This document shows, piece after piece, positions 53,140-61,273 of a stretch of 64,000 bases of DNA. The DNA lies in contig JAEUJQ010000046.1 in assembly GCA_016793095.1 (NCBI GenBank), forward strand, positions 123,696 to 187,695, in the 5' to 3' direction. The notes below the pieces were generated by a model. The model saw nothing but the letters and a program-made list of their open reading frames with translations, searched no databases and was not told the DNA's origin. Position 1 is the stretch's first letter; every line of letters begins with the position of its first letter. Made by a program: the position numbers and the translations under genes. The stretch comes from Myxococcaceae bacterium (GTDB taxonomy: Bacteria; Myxococcota; Myxococcia; Myxococcales; Myxococcaceae).

Positions 53140-53233
53140 GCAGGCTCGTGTCCCGGCGGCCGCGGAGAGGGCTGCAACGTCGCGAATCGCCTCGACAGCC
53201 TGCCGTGGCACCGCGCGTGAAATCCGTGGCGCC

Positions 53234-54391
53234 ATGCCCCTCTTCAGCGTCCTCGCAGCCACGGTGCTCTCGGCCGATCCGGTCTCCGTCAACGTCTTGA
53301 GCGCGGTCGTGAAGGACCAGCGCCTCGAGGGCGCCGAGGTGACGCTGCAGAAGAACGGCGCGGCGTCGGTGTCGGCCAGCACGACGGCGGAGGGCGTGGC
53401 GACGGTGACGCCCGCGTTCGCCGACGGTGACGACGGCGTGCTGCTGATCGTGAAGAAGCCCGGGTACTCGACGCTGGTGGCGCGCTGCCCGTGCAAGGGC
53501 ATGACGTACGCGCTGAGCCCGGTGATGCGCAGCCTCGACGGCCTGCGCGTGGTGCTGAGCTGGGGCCGCTCACCGGCGGATCTCGATCTCCACGCGGTGT
53601 TCCCGGGCAACCACGTCTTCTTCAACGCGAAGACGGGCCGCGACGCGAACCTCGACGTCGATGACACGACCTCGTGGGGCCCCGAGACGATCACCATCGA
53701 GAAGAAGGCCTTCGGGCAGGCGTACCTGTTCGCCGTGCACGACTACACGAACCGCGAGACGGGCTCGCGGGCGGCGCTGTCAGAGAGCGGGGCGCGCGTC
53801 TTCGTCTACGTGGGGCAGTCCCTCATCCGTCGGTACGAGGTGCCGCGCGGCGTGGGCACGCTGTGGACCGTGTTCGCCGTCGATGGGCTGGGGGAGCTGC
53901 ACGACGTGAACGAGCTGTCCAAAGCCCCGCTCGATCCGACGGGCGAGCTGCTGGAGCGCCTCAATCGGCACGGCGACGCGCGCGTGGCCGTGCAGAGCGC
54001 TGTGGCGCCGACGGACGACGCGGCCACCCTCAACGCCGAGGGCGAGCGCGCGTACCATGACGGCCGGCTCGAGGAGTCCGTCGAGCTCTACCGCCGCGCC
54101 ATCGAGCTGGCGCCCACGTACGCGCAGGCCTGGTCGAACCTGGGGCTCTCGTACCGGAAGCTGGGGCGCGACTCCGAGGCGCTGTGGGCGAACCGGCAGT
54201 CGATCGCCTTCGCCAGCGGCCCCGACGCGAACGTGGTGCGCGCGAGCAGCTACTACAACATCGCGCGCCTCTACGAAGCTGGAGGCCAGTTCGCCGACGC
54301 GCTGGTGCAGTACGAGCAGGCGAACCGGGAGCGGCCGCTCAAGGTGTACGCGGACGCGAAGCGGCGCATGGCGATGAAGCTGGGCCAGTGA
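53234..54391 (+). CDS. DUF2135/YfaP-like domain plus TPR protein
   Basis: A 385-residue exported protein from ATG 53234; the N-terminal residues form a weak signal (MPLFSVLAATVLSADP). Residues 15-100 are an Ig-like/carboxypeptidase-regulatory-type domain. Residues 105-225 match DUF2135 (YfaP): WGRSPADLDLHAVFPGNHVF, DVDDTTSWGPETITI, YLFAVHDYTNRE. The C-terminal third holds two to three TPR motifs (GERAYHDGRLEESVELYRRA, NIARLYEAGGQFADALVQYE). It is a likely protein-interaction platform at the envelope. The gene is coupled to a deacetylase gene seven bases downstream. Confidence 0.78.
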   Translation: MPLFSVLAATVLSADPVSVNVLSAVVKDQRLEGAEVTLQKNGAASVSASTTAEGVATVTPAFADGDDGVLLIVKKPGYSTLVARCPCKGMTYALSPVMRSLDGLRVVLSWGRSPADLDLHAVFPGNHVFFNAKTGRDANLDVDDTTSWGPETITIEKKAFGQAYLFAVHDYTNRETGSRAALSESGARVFVYVGQSLIRRYEVPRGVGTLWTVFAVDGLGELHDVNELSKAPLDPTGELLERLNRHGDARVAVQSAVAPTDDAATLNAEGERAYHDGRLEESVELYRRAIELAPTYAQAWSNLGLSYRKLGRDSEALWANRQSIAFASGPDANVVRASSYYNIARLYEAGGQFADALVQYEQANRERPLKVYADAKRRMAMKLGQ

Positions 54392-54398
54392 GGCCGCC

Positions 54399-55472
54399 AT
54401 GCCGGTGCTCGTGTGGGTGGTGGTGGCGGCGACGCAGGCGCCGGTCGCGTGGACGGACCGGGCGCAGTGGCCGCGGGGCGTGGGCGTGGCGGACTTCGAC
54501 ACGGCGTCGCGGGCCGAGCTGTTCGCGTACGCGGAGGCGCTGGACGCGCTGCCGGACGAGGTGGGCGAGGCGCTGGGTGTTCGGCAGGGCGACGTGAAGG
54601 CGCTGCGCCGGTGGAAGGCCGGACGTGAGGCGGTGGTGGTGCGCAACCTGCGCGACGCGATGAAGCACTGCACGGCGGTCGCGGCGTTCTGCCCTCCCCT
54701 GGCGCCGCAGACGCTGCACGAGGCGGCGGTGCAGGGCACGACGTTGCTCGACCGCGTGGCCCCGGCGTTCCACGGCTGGCGGGACGAGGCGCGAAGGTTC
54801 CACGCGACGTACGTGCGGGAGGTGGCGCGGCTGGCGTTGCTGTCGTCGCGCATCTCGTCCGAGGTGGCGCCGGTGGCCGACGGCGAGGACTTCGGCGAGG
54901 CGATGCCGGACAAGACGTTCCTCCTCACCTTCGATGACGGGCCGACGGGCGTGGGCGGCGAGACGGACAAGCTGCTCGGCGTGCTGGCGGGCCTGCAGCA
55001 GCACGCGATCTTCTTCACGGTGGGTGACGCGGTGCACGCGCGCGGGTCGATCGCGCGGCTGTACGACGATCACTGCCTGGCGTCGCACGGCCTGAAGCAC
55101 GAGAGCCACGTCGTCTCGAAGCGCGCCGCCGAGCGCCTCGATGGGTGGCACGACGAGCTGCGCAGGCTCGAGCCGTCACCCACGTCGCTGCGCTGGTGGA
55201 GGCCGCCGTATGGGCAGCGCACGAAGGCGCAGGTCGAGGGGCTGGCCGACGAGGGCGTGACGACGATGCTGTGGAACATCGACTCGCAGGACTGGCAGGC
55301 GCCGGTGGAGCGCGCGCTGGTGACGGGGCGCGTGGTGACGTTGATGCTGTTGTGGCGGCGCGGGGTGGTGCTGTTCCACGACACGCTGCCGGTCGCGCGG
55401 GAGGTGGTGCCGCGGGTGGTGGGCGCGGTGGGCGCGGCGGTGACGTTCAGCGACTGCCGGACGATGCGATGA
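54399..55472 (+). CDS. Polysaccharide deacetylase (NodB-type)
   Basis: A 357-residue protein. Residues 15-155 are an extra N-terminal helical part. The NodB domain spans about 165-350: LTFDDGPT (catalytic Asp pair), SHGLKHESH (metal His pair), WRPPYGQRTKAQVEG, MLWNIDSQDW and VVLFHDT. The catalytic and metal residues look intact, so it probably removes N- or O-acetyl groups from chitin-, peptidoglycan- or exopolysaccharide-type glycans. A short hydrophobic N-terminus (MPVLVWVVVAATQAP) may be a signal peptide. It follows the DUF2135/TPR gene at seven bases. Confidence 0.9.
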   Translation: MPVLVWVVVAATQAPVAWTDRAQWPRGVGVADFDTASRAELFAYAEALDALPDEVGEALGVRQGDVKALRRWKAGREAVVVRNLRDAMKHCTAVAAFCPPLAPQTLHEAAVQGTTLLDRVAPAFHGWRDEARRFHATYVREVARLALLSSRISSEVAPVADGEDFGEAMPDKTFLLTFDDGPTGVGGETDKLLGVLAGLQQHAIFFTVGDAVHARGSIARLYDDHCLASHGLKHESHVVSKRAAERLDGWHDELRRLEPSPTSLRWWRPPYGQRTKAQVEGLADEGVTTMLWNIDSQDWQAPVERALVTGRVVTLMLLWRRGVVLFHDTLPVAREVVPRVVGAVGAAVTFSDCRTMR

Positions 55473-55965
55473 AGCCGAGCCACGCGAGGCCGGTGACGAG
55501 GCCCGCGAAGACGAAGCCTCCGACGAAGCCCTTCGCGAAGTTCAGCACGTGCCAGCGGACGTCGCGCAGGCCCGGGAGCTGCTCGGTGCCGGGCACGAAC
55601 GCCCAGCGGGGCTTGAAAACGACAAGGCCGAGGTCGATCACCACCGCGTCGAAGAGGTTGAAGACCTGAAAGGCGACCCAGCTCGCGACGGCGACGTCCC
55701 ACGCGGGGAAGGCGCCGGGGCTCGCGCGCACGAGCGTGACGGCGAGGTGCCCGAACACGGCCGCGAGGATCACCACGAGCACGACGCCCCACCCGCGCTT
55801 GCGCCGCAGCGTCTCGGGGCTGGGCGGGCCGACGCGCTCCTGCACGTCACGGGGAGCGCTGCGGGACCAGATCATCGGGTCCTGCTTGAGGCTCGCGGCG
55901 ATGAGCGCGCCCATCGCTGCCGAGAGGGCGGCGCCAGACCAGAGCCCGTGTTCGAGCGCGCTCAT
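55447..55965 (-). CDS. Integral membrane protein of unknown function
   Basis: A 172-residue protein with four hydrophobic segments: SGAALSAAMGALIAASL, VVLVVILAAVFGHLAVTLV, VAVASWVAFQVFNLFDAVVI and GFVFAGLVTGLAWLGFI. A basic loop (RRKRGWG) and a cytoplasmic segment (KPRWAFVPGTEQLPGLRDVR) lie between. No family is recognised. It starts four bases after the small cysteine-rich gene and overlaps the deacetylase 3' end by 26 bases on the opposite strand. Confidence 0.6.
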   Translation of the reverse strand: MSALEHGLWSGAALSAAMGALIAASLKQDPMIWSRSAPRDVQERVGPPSPETLRRKRGWGVVLVVILAAVFGHLAVTLVRASPGAFPAWDVAVASWVAFQVFNLFDAVVIDLGLVVFKPRWAFVPGTEQLPGLRDVRWHVLNFAKGFVGGFVFAGLVTGLAWLGFIASSGSR

Positions 55966-55969
55966 GGCC

Positions 55970-56314
55970 TCAGTCGGGGGCCGACGTGGTCGTGCAGACG
56001 CCGCGCTTGCAGCGCACCCGGGGCTCACAGACGCACTGGGAGGACCAGCCCGGGGCGAACACGTCGGCGCACGAGCCGGAGCGCTCCGGTGACGACGGCG
56101 TGCAGGCGGAGAGATCGGCCTGCGCGGCGCGATGGAGGCACGCGAGGCCGAACGCCTTGCAGGCCTGCGCACAGGTGACGCCGCCGGCCGGCTTCGTCTG
56201 CCCGAGCCTGGTGGAGTCCGGACACCTGACGAACGCGTCGCGGGGATCGACCGGGCCGCCCGCGACCGCCAACAGGGAGACGACGAGGACGACGCCGGCG
56301 AGCCGTGGCAGCAC
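55970..56314 (-). CDS. Small secreted cysteine-rich protein
   Basis: A 114-residue exported protein (GTG 56314) with a signal of about 20 residues (LPRLAGVVLVVSLLAVAG). The mature part has ten cysteines in clustered pairs (CPDSTRLGQ, CAQACKAFGLACLH, CTPSSPERSGSCADVF, CVCEPRVRCKRGVC), consistent with a disulfide-rich fold. I recognise no family. It starts 25 bases after the MopE-like lipoprotein gene and ends four bases before the membrane-protein gene, so it belongs to the same minus-strand unit. Confidence 0.6.
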   Translation of the reverse strand: MLPRLAGVVLVVSLLAVAGGPVDPRDAFVRCPDSTRLGQTKPAGGVTCAQACKAFGLACLHRAAQADLSACTPSSPERSGSCADVFAPGWSSQCVCEPRVRCKRGVCTTTSAPD

Positions 56315-56339
56315 GCGGCGACAGTAGACGACAGCCCAC

Positions 56340-57767
56340 TCACGGGCACGGGTTGATGGCCGAGCCGTTCAGCCGGATGGTGGCGTTGGCGATGCGCCGC
56401 ACCGAGCAGCAGTCGTCGACGTGGGTGAGGACGATGCGGTTGGGGCCGGGCGCCACGAGCGAGGCGAGGTTCGAGGTCGAGCCGCCGCCGAGGAAGGCGT
56501 ACGAGCCGGTGCTCACCACGCCCGACGGGTGGGCGGCGTTGAAGACCGTCACCCGCACGCCGTCGTCGACGTTGGCGATGGCGACCTCGAGGCTCGTCAC
56601 CGTGAAGCCCGCCGGCACGGTGAAGCTCGTCTGGAAATAGGTGAAGTCTCCGCCCGCGCGGCAATCGCAGACACCGCACATCTGCGAGGGGTCGTCGAAC
56701 GAGATGGCGGGCGCGGCGTGGGAGCGCCAGCCCGGATGGTTCTGTGGCGGAATCGTCGACCACGCGTACTCGCCGACGTTGCCGTGTGAAGAGAAGGTGG
56801 TGCCGAAGCACAGCGGCGCTTCACCGTCGTGCATCTGCCACGCGGTGAGGCCGGGGCTGCGAATGCAGAGGCAGCCGTTGTCCACCTGGCCGTCGCAGTC
56901 GTCGTCGAGGCCGTTGCCGCAGAGCTCGGGCCGGGGCTGTGGCGCGCTGCAGGCGCCCCACACTCCGCTCACGCACGCCTGGAGGCCGGAGCCGCACGCG
57001 CTCGAGCACGCCCGGTTGAGCGCCTCGTCCACCTGGCCATCGCAGTCGTCGTCGACGCCATTGGAGACCTCGGGCTGTGGCTGGCGGGCGGAGCAGGCGC
57101 CCCAGACGCCGTTGGAGCAGACCTCGACGCCGGGGCCGCACGCGTTGGCGCAGGTGCGATCGAGCGACTCGTCCACGAGGCCGTCGCAGTCGTCGTCGAG
57201 GCCGTTGCACGTCTCGGGGACGGGCTGCCGCGCGGAGCAGGCGGCCCACGCGCCGTTGACGCAGACCTCGACGCCGGCGCCGCAGGCGCTCGAGCAGGCG
57301 CGATCGATCGACTCGTCCACCTGGCCGTCGCAGTCGTCGTCGAGGCCGTTGCAGGTCTCGAGGCCGGGGAGCACCTCGCCGGTGCAGGCGCTCCAGGCGG
57401 TGGTGAGCTCGGCCATGTCGAGGCACGTGTGCTGGCCGCGGCGGCAGACGCCGACGCCGGCCTGGCTGGGGTTGCCCGAGAAGCAGGCGCCGGTCGTGCC
57501 CGCGACGCAGCTGCAGTCTTCGTCGATGAGCCCGTCCGCGTCGTCGTCGACGGAGTTGCCGCACAGCTCACGCGGGGGACCGGCGTCGGGAGCGCCGGCG
57601 TCGGTGGAGCCAGCGTCGCGGGTGCCCGAGTCGCCGCGGCCGGCGGAGGTGGTGGTCGAGGTGGGGCCGCCGCCGGGAGTGCCCTGATCGAGCTGGACCG
57701 CGCCCACGCCGCAGGAGAGCGCTCCGAGGACGATGCCGGGGAGGAGGAGTCGGTGATTCGTGTTCAC
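56340..57767 (-). CDS. MopE-like calcium-binding-repeat lipoprotein
   Basis: A 475-residue lipoprotein (GTG 57767) with a lipobox, LGALSC. After a Gly/Thr/Asp linker come five repeats of about 40 residues with the MopE-type signature: CGNSVDDDADGLIDEDC, CNGLDDDCDGQVDE, CNGLDDDCDGLVDE, SNGVDDDCDGQVDE, CGNGLDDDCDGQVDNGC. The DxDxDG-like aspartates should bind calcium. The C-terminal domain (about 315-475) is a beta-rich module with CVTCxxC-like cysteines (MCGVCDCRAGG). Such proteins are surface adhesins or matrix components. Confidence 0.88.
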   Translation of the reverse strand: MNTNHRLLLPGIVLGALSCGVGAVQLDQGTPGGGPTSTTTSAGRGDSGTRDAGSTDAGAPDAGPPRELCGNSVDDDADGLIDEDCSCVAGTTGACFSGNPSQAGVGVCRRGQHTCLDMAELTTAWSACTGEVLPGLETCNGLDDDCDGQVDESIDRACSSACGAGVEVCVNGAWAACSARQPVPETCNGLDDDCDGLVDESLDRTCANACGPGVEVCSNGVWGACSARQPQPEVSNGVDDDCDGQVDEALNRACSSACGSGLQACVSGVWGACSAPQPRPELCGNGLDDDCDGQVDNGCLCIRSPGLTAWQMHDGEAPLCFGTTFSSHGNVGEYAWSTIPPQNHPGWRSHAAPAISFDDPSQMCGVCDCRAGGDFTYFQTSFTVPAGFTVTSLEVAIANVDDGVRVTVFNAAHPSGVVSTGSYAFLGGGSTSNLASLVAPGPNRIVLTHVDDCCSVRRIANATIRLNGSAINPCP

Positions 57768-57849
57768 CTCGGGGTTCTCCCGGGGTGTGCACGACGGGTT
57801 GCGGTTTCTCGGCGGGCGAGAAGGCGCGAGAGAGTGCGAGTGCTCCGTC

Positions 57850-58045
57850 TGATTGCGGGCTTTACACGTGCGAGCGTCCCCGTCGTGAAGCCTGCATTCG
57901 GAGCGACGAAGCCCGGCAGCGTCGTCCTCGTCGGCAGCGTGCGCCCGTGCTCGAGGTGCTGGAGCTCCTCGGTGCGCTGGTTCCTCGCGTCCCAGGCGTA
58001 CGTCGTCAGGTGCGCGTTGGCGTCCAGCTTCGCCACCAGGTTCGC
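57850..58045 (-). pseudogene. RHS (YD-repeat) fragment
   Basis: An open fragment reading KLDANAHLTTYAWDARNQRT then EELQHLEHGRTLPTR, which matches YD/RHS repeats (TTYAWDARNQRT is a typical unit). A TGA lies four codons before the similarity (reading GCG AAC CTG GTG), and the 3' end grades into the MopE-like gene's upstream region, so it is an isolated piece of an RHS gene, not a functional one. Confidence 0.7.
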
Positions 58046-58071
58046 TCACCTTTCGACGACCTGCCGGACTC

Positions 58072-58373
58072 TCAAAGCTTCGGCCTCTCGCCACGGCTCA
58101 TGTGCCAGACGCGCAACGCCCACAGTTCCTCGGCGAGTTCGTCGACTTCGTAGAAGAGCAGGTACCGCGACTGCTGGAGCGCCAGCTTGCGGCGGCGGCC
58201 TCTCGCGTCGCTCGTCAGTGAGATGCCGGACCAGGGTGCCGTCGTGAGCTGTTTCGTGGCTCGCCTCAGGTCGGCGACGAGGGCACGGGCACCTCCGGGC
58301 CCAGCGTCCGCCGCCACCAGGCGACCGCCTCCGTGACGTCAGCGTCCGCTTCGGGCGAGAACTGAACCCGCAC
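58072..58373 (-). pseudogene. RelE/ParE-family toxin, frameshifted
   Basis: From GTG 58373 the frame reads MRVQFSPEADADVTEAVAWW, the normal N-terminus of this toxin family, but stops at TGA (58268-58266) after 35 codons. In another frame, from around 58317, the rest of the family continues: ARALVADLRRATKQLTTAPW, RYLLFYEVDELAEELWALRV, ending WHMSRGERPKL. A single-base change near 58290-58320 joins the two. It starts three bases after the antitoxin stop. The toxin is therefore probably inactive, unless this is a sequencing error. Confidence 0.75.
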
Positions 58374-58376
58374 GGC

Positions 58377-58592
58377 CTACATCTTCTCGAGCCGCTGAAG
58401 GACCGCCTCCGCGTCAACCCCTCGACCGGCACGGATGGACTCCGCGGCGGCGTCCAGTTGGCGGTGCATCTCGTCCGTCAGGACGAAGGCTTCGCCGGCC
58501 TCGCGGACGAGCACTTCGACGTCGGCGCCCTCGGGCAGCACCTCATCCACCACCACCGTGTTGCCGACGACGCGGCCCTTCAAGACGCGCAT
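58377..58592 (-). CDS. Antitoxin of a RelE/ParE-type module
   Basis: A 71-residue protein, MRVLKGRVVGNTVVVDEVLP then EGADVEVLVREAG, with the layout of a small antitoxin: a short N-terminal strand and DNA-binding-like part and a C-terminal helix (MHRQLDAAAESIRAGRGVDA) that would wrap the toxin. It lies directly upstream of the frameshifted toxin, the usual order. The family is inferred from the pairing. Confidence 0.75.
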   Translation of the reverse strand: MRVLKGRVVGNTVVVDEVLPEGADVEVLVREAGEAFVLTDEMHRQLDAAAESIRAGRGVDAEAVLQRLEKM

Positions 58593-58651
58593 GCCCGCAT
58601 TGTGGAGGCACCCTCTCCCCCGCGCAACCCGCCGAGCCCCTCAAACTCGAA

Positions 58652-58683
58652 GCCGGCTGACCCGCCGAAGCGAATCAGCCGGC
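58652..58683. promoter_or_regulatory. Inverted repeat upstream of the antitoxin gene
   Basis: GCCGGCTGA (58652-58660) and TCAGCCGGC (58675-58683) form a perfect nine-base inverted repeat with a 14-base loop about 60-90 bases upstream of the antitoxin start. Antitoxins of this type bind such operators; an IS end or terminator is also possible. Confidence 0.4.
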
Positions 58684-58780
58684 CCGATGTGGAGGCGGTG
58701 GGAATCGAAGATGAGCGACGTCGCTGAGAAACCCCAACGAGGTCGCGTGCTTCCCGCACAACCTCTCGACGTCGCTCGCT

Positions 58781-58820
58781 TCGTCCTGCCGTCTCGTGCC
58801 GTCTGGTGCCATCTGGTGCC
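58781..58820. repeat. Four 10-base direct repeats
   Basis: Four blocks in register: TCGTCCTGCC, GTCTCGTGCC, GTCTGGTGCC and ATCTGGTGCC, then at 58841-58860 GGCACATGG occurs twice. The stretch 58593-59064 has no recognised gene otherwise; it is probably remnant DNA between the toxin-antitoxin pair and the transposase fragment. Confidence 0.6.
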
Positions 58821-59067
58821 GGCTCGCGGAGCAGATTTGGGGCACATGGAGGGCACATGGAACTCGACGCTCGCCTCGCGGAGGCGGAGCCCCGACTCGT
58901 CCCGCCTCTCCCCGGTTGAGGCGGACTTCTCGCTGCGCGATGGGCGTTGTGACACGGTGCTGTGTCGCTCTGCGCGTGCGCCGCCGGCGTGAAGCGGTGC
59001 CGGAAGACGAGCAACCCCCACTGGCAGTGCGCGTTGGCGTCGAACATGAGCGAGAGCTCGCGCGCCG

Positions 59068-59391
59068 AGCCTCAAGCACGAGTACTTGAGCCGCATCCTC
59101 GTGCCCCTCAACGTGGCGGACATGGAGCGCGCCATCGCCTCGTACGTCACCTGGTACTCCGCGCATCGGCCGCACGAGGGACTCCGCGGAGCGACGCCCC
59201 TCGAAGCGGTGACGGGCGCCATCTCCGCACGCGATGGCGTGCGACTCGAAGTCCGCAAGCGCTACTCGATCCGCCGGAAGTCGACGGCCGACCCTCCGAG
59301 AAAGCGCGTGCGCCACCGGCTCGAGGCCACCGTCGCGCACGTCGATGGAGTCCGCCACCTGCCGATCATCGGGCTTCGTCGCGCGGCCTGA
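59068..59391 (+). pseudogene. Truncated integrase-type transposase
   Basis: The reading frame has SLKHEYLSRILVPLNVADME, then ASYVTWYSAHRPHEGLRGAT, the C-terminal end of the rve-type DDE catalytic domain of IS-family transposases (WYNxHRPHExLxGxTP). The similarity begins just after the position of the catalytic Glu; the N-terminal helix-turn-helix and the first two Asp are missing. It is therefore a decayed mobile-element remnant next to the RHS pieces. Confidence 0.75.
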
Positions 59392-59399
59392 GTCTCGGT

Positions 59400-59510
59400 G
59401 AGAGGCAGTCGGCCCGTGCGCCACCGAGGGACTCCCCCGGGACGCGCGCGGGAGCCACCACCTCCACCTCCGTCAGCCGCCCCGCCTCGTCGTAGCGTCT
59501 CGTCTCTCTC
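59400..59510 (-). pseudogene. Second RHS (YD-repeat) fragment
   Basis: A short reading frame with RRYDEAGRLTEVEVVAPARV, a typical YD-repeat unit, in the same orientation as the RHS gene at the right edge. It sits between the AbiEii gene and the transposase remnant and is probably another leftover of RHS recombination. Confidence 0.55.
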
Positions 59511-59528
59511 AGCGAAGCGCGGCTCCGG

Positions 59529-60341
59529 TCACCTGCCCTGCCACGGCGCACCCGGGAGCCGACCAATGAGCTCGCGGAAGACGAGCTCGTACGCGTCGTC
59601 GAAGCTCCAGGCCTGCCCGGTGGCGAGCAGCGGGCTCATGTCGGCGGTGAAGACCGGGTCGGACCTCTTGTGGTGCAGGTTCTGCTCGAAGAGGGCGCGG
59701 CTGATGGTGGCCTCTTCCTCGGCCATGTACCTCGAGAAGGCAGCGACCACGCGGGCGGGCGAGACGCCTTCCGCTCTCAAGGCGAGCGCGAGGTCGAAGA
59801 GGTCGCGGCCCTTCTTGCGTTGGTAGAGGGCTCGCATCTTCGTGCCGAGCAGCTCGTCGAGCTCGTACGTGCGCAGGTCGGCGGCGCCCGAGAACCAGCG
59901 CGAGGCCACCTCGAAGCGATGCGCCTTCAGCCCGTACACGGTGAAGTGCTCGCGGGTGTTGATTTCCACCTTCAGCTTCAGCCGGACCGGCGGAAGCTCT
60001 TCCGACTCGAAGCGGTAGCTCAGCGTCACGCGGCCTTCGGAGTGCTTCCACTTCGGCGGCCCCAGCCAGCCGTCGAGCGCCCCGTGAATCGCGTCGAGCA
60101 CCGCGCCGATGCCGCCCTCGCTGGTCTGCACCAGGTCGATGTCCTCGGAGTAGCGGGCCGCGGGCCGCAGGTGGAGTTTGTAGAGCGCCGTTCCGCCACG
60201 GAACGCGAGGCTGTTCGCGATGGCCGGCCGGGAGAAGAGCTCGACCAACGCGCGGGAGATGACGAGGTCCTGCTCCACCTGGCGGTCGGTCACCCAGGGC
60301 GCGTGGGCGCGCCACTCGGTGATGAAGTCTCTGGGAATCAC
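59529..60341 (-). CDS. abiEii: AbiEii-type nucleotidyltransferase toxin
   Basis: A 270-residue protein (GTG 60341) of the AbiEii/AbiGii nucleotidyltransferase-like toxin family. The family signature FRGGTALYKLHLRPAARYS followed by EDIDLV is present, with the acidic DxD, and GRDLFDLALAL further on. In characterised AbiE systems this partner is the toxin and is neutralised by the upstream AbiEi protein; family members give resistance to phage by abortive infection or act as toxin-antitoxin pairs. The start overlaps the AbiEi stop as GTGA, so translation is coupled. Confidence 0.88.
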   Translation of the reverse strand: MIPRDFITEWRAHAPWVTDRQVEQDLVISRALVELFSRPAIANSLAFRGGTALYKLHLRPAARYSEDIDLVQTSEGGIGAVLDAIHGALDGWLGPPKWKHSEGRVTLSYRFESEELPPVRLKLKVEINTREHFTVYGLKAHRFEVASRWFSGAADLRTYELDELLGTKMRALYQRKKGRDLFDLALALRAEGVSPARVVAAFSRYMAEEEATISRALFEQNLHHKRSDPVFTADMSPLLATGQAWSFDDAYELVFRELIGRLPGAPWQGR

Positions 60342-61117
60342 GCGTCGGCCTCCACGTGCACGTTGGCCGACAGCTTCCATCGTTGGCTCCGCGTGGAGCC
60401 CGTGGCGGGGCTGGCTCTCGCGAGACGCGCGCTGTGAGCGTGCTCTCTCACGAGCGGCAGCAGGACCTCGGCGAGGGTTCCGTGCCCGGTGCGGTCGAGC
60501 AGGTACCCGAGACGTTGGGCCCACACGACGGGGCTCGCCTGCGCGGCGGCGAGGAGCTTCGCTGGCTCGAGCCCCTCGGCGAGCTCGGCGAGCACGGCTG
60601 CGACGTGGTCGAGGCCGCCGCACTGGTCTGCGTACCCGACCAGCTCGAGCGCGGTGGCCTCGGGGGACGCGATGCGAAGCGGGCCGCGAGGCGTGTTCTT
60701 CTCGATGACGGCCGTCCGCGCTGCGTGCTTCCTCGCGATGAACTGCACGCGCACCGCTCCGCACTCGATAGCAGGCCGGTTGGCGCTCAGCATCACCTGG
60801 AAGGCCTGCGGGCGCTGGTGCGCGGCGCCGTGCAGCTCCGCCGCGCTGAGGAGCGCCACGTAGTAGGGCTCGCCGAGGTAGCCCATCAACTGGGGGATGA
60901 ACTGCTCGGCGGGGAGGCAGCCCAGGCGACGGAACTCGGGGGGCACGACGACGTAGAAGCCGCGATGGGGAAGCGCGAGGTGCCCCTTCTTCTGCAGTCG
61001 GAGGAGGGCGGCACGGACGGCGACGAGCGACCCACCGAGCGCGCGGACCGCTTCGAGCAGAGTGAAGTGGAACCGGCCAGTGGCGGTGAGGGTGTCGATG
61101 TAGTCCGAGGCTCTCAT
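60338..61117 (-). CDS. abiEi: AbiEi-type antitoxin and regulator
   Basis: A 259-residue protein from ATG 61117. The N-terminal 60 residues look like the winged-helix DNA-binding domain (YIDTLTATGRFHFTLLEAVR, VAVRAALLRLQKKGHLALPH), and the middle and C-terminal parts match the AbiEi family (YYVALLSAAELHGAAHQRPQ, AFQVMLSANRPAI, RIASPEATALELVGYADQCG). It probably represses its own operon and blocks the toxin. Confidence 0.87.
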   Translation of the reverse strand: MRASDYIDTLTATGRFHFTLLEAVRALGGSLVAVRAALLRLQKKGHLALPHRGFYVVVPPEFRRLGCLPAEQFIPQLMGYLGEPYYVALLSAAELHGAAHQRPQAFQVMLSANRPAIECGAVRVQFIARKHAARTAVIEKNTPRGPLRIASPEATALELVGYADQCGGLDHVAAVLAELAEGLEPAKLLAAAQASPVVWAQRLGYLLDRTGHGTLAEVLLPLVREHAHSARLARASPATGSTRSQRWKLSANVHVEADA

Positions 61118-61195
61118 GGCGCGTCGACTCTCACAGAACCTACCGCTCTCCGTTCGTTTTCACAAGTGACGGCACCTTCTATACGCCGACTACTT

Positions 61196-61224
61196 CGAGA
61201 ACGAATGAACTTCGTTTGTTTTCG
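61196..61224. promoter_or_regulatory. Inverted repeat upstream of the AbiE operon
   Basis: CGAGAACGAA and TTTGTTTTCG (29 bases overall, eight of ten positions paired, nine-base spacer) lie about 80-110 bases upstream of abiEi in DNA that is much less GC-rich than its surroundings. In the minus-strand sense a possible promoter, TTCGTT-N16-TATAGA, overlaps it. AbiEi-type regulators bind such repeats, so this is a plausible operator. Confidence 0.5.
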
Positions 61225-61273
61225 ATGTCAACGACGCCTCTCATGCAAGGCCGCTCAGTCGAGCACATCGCCG

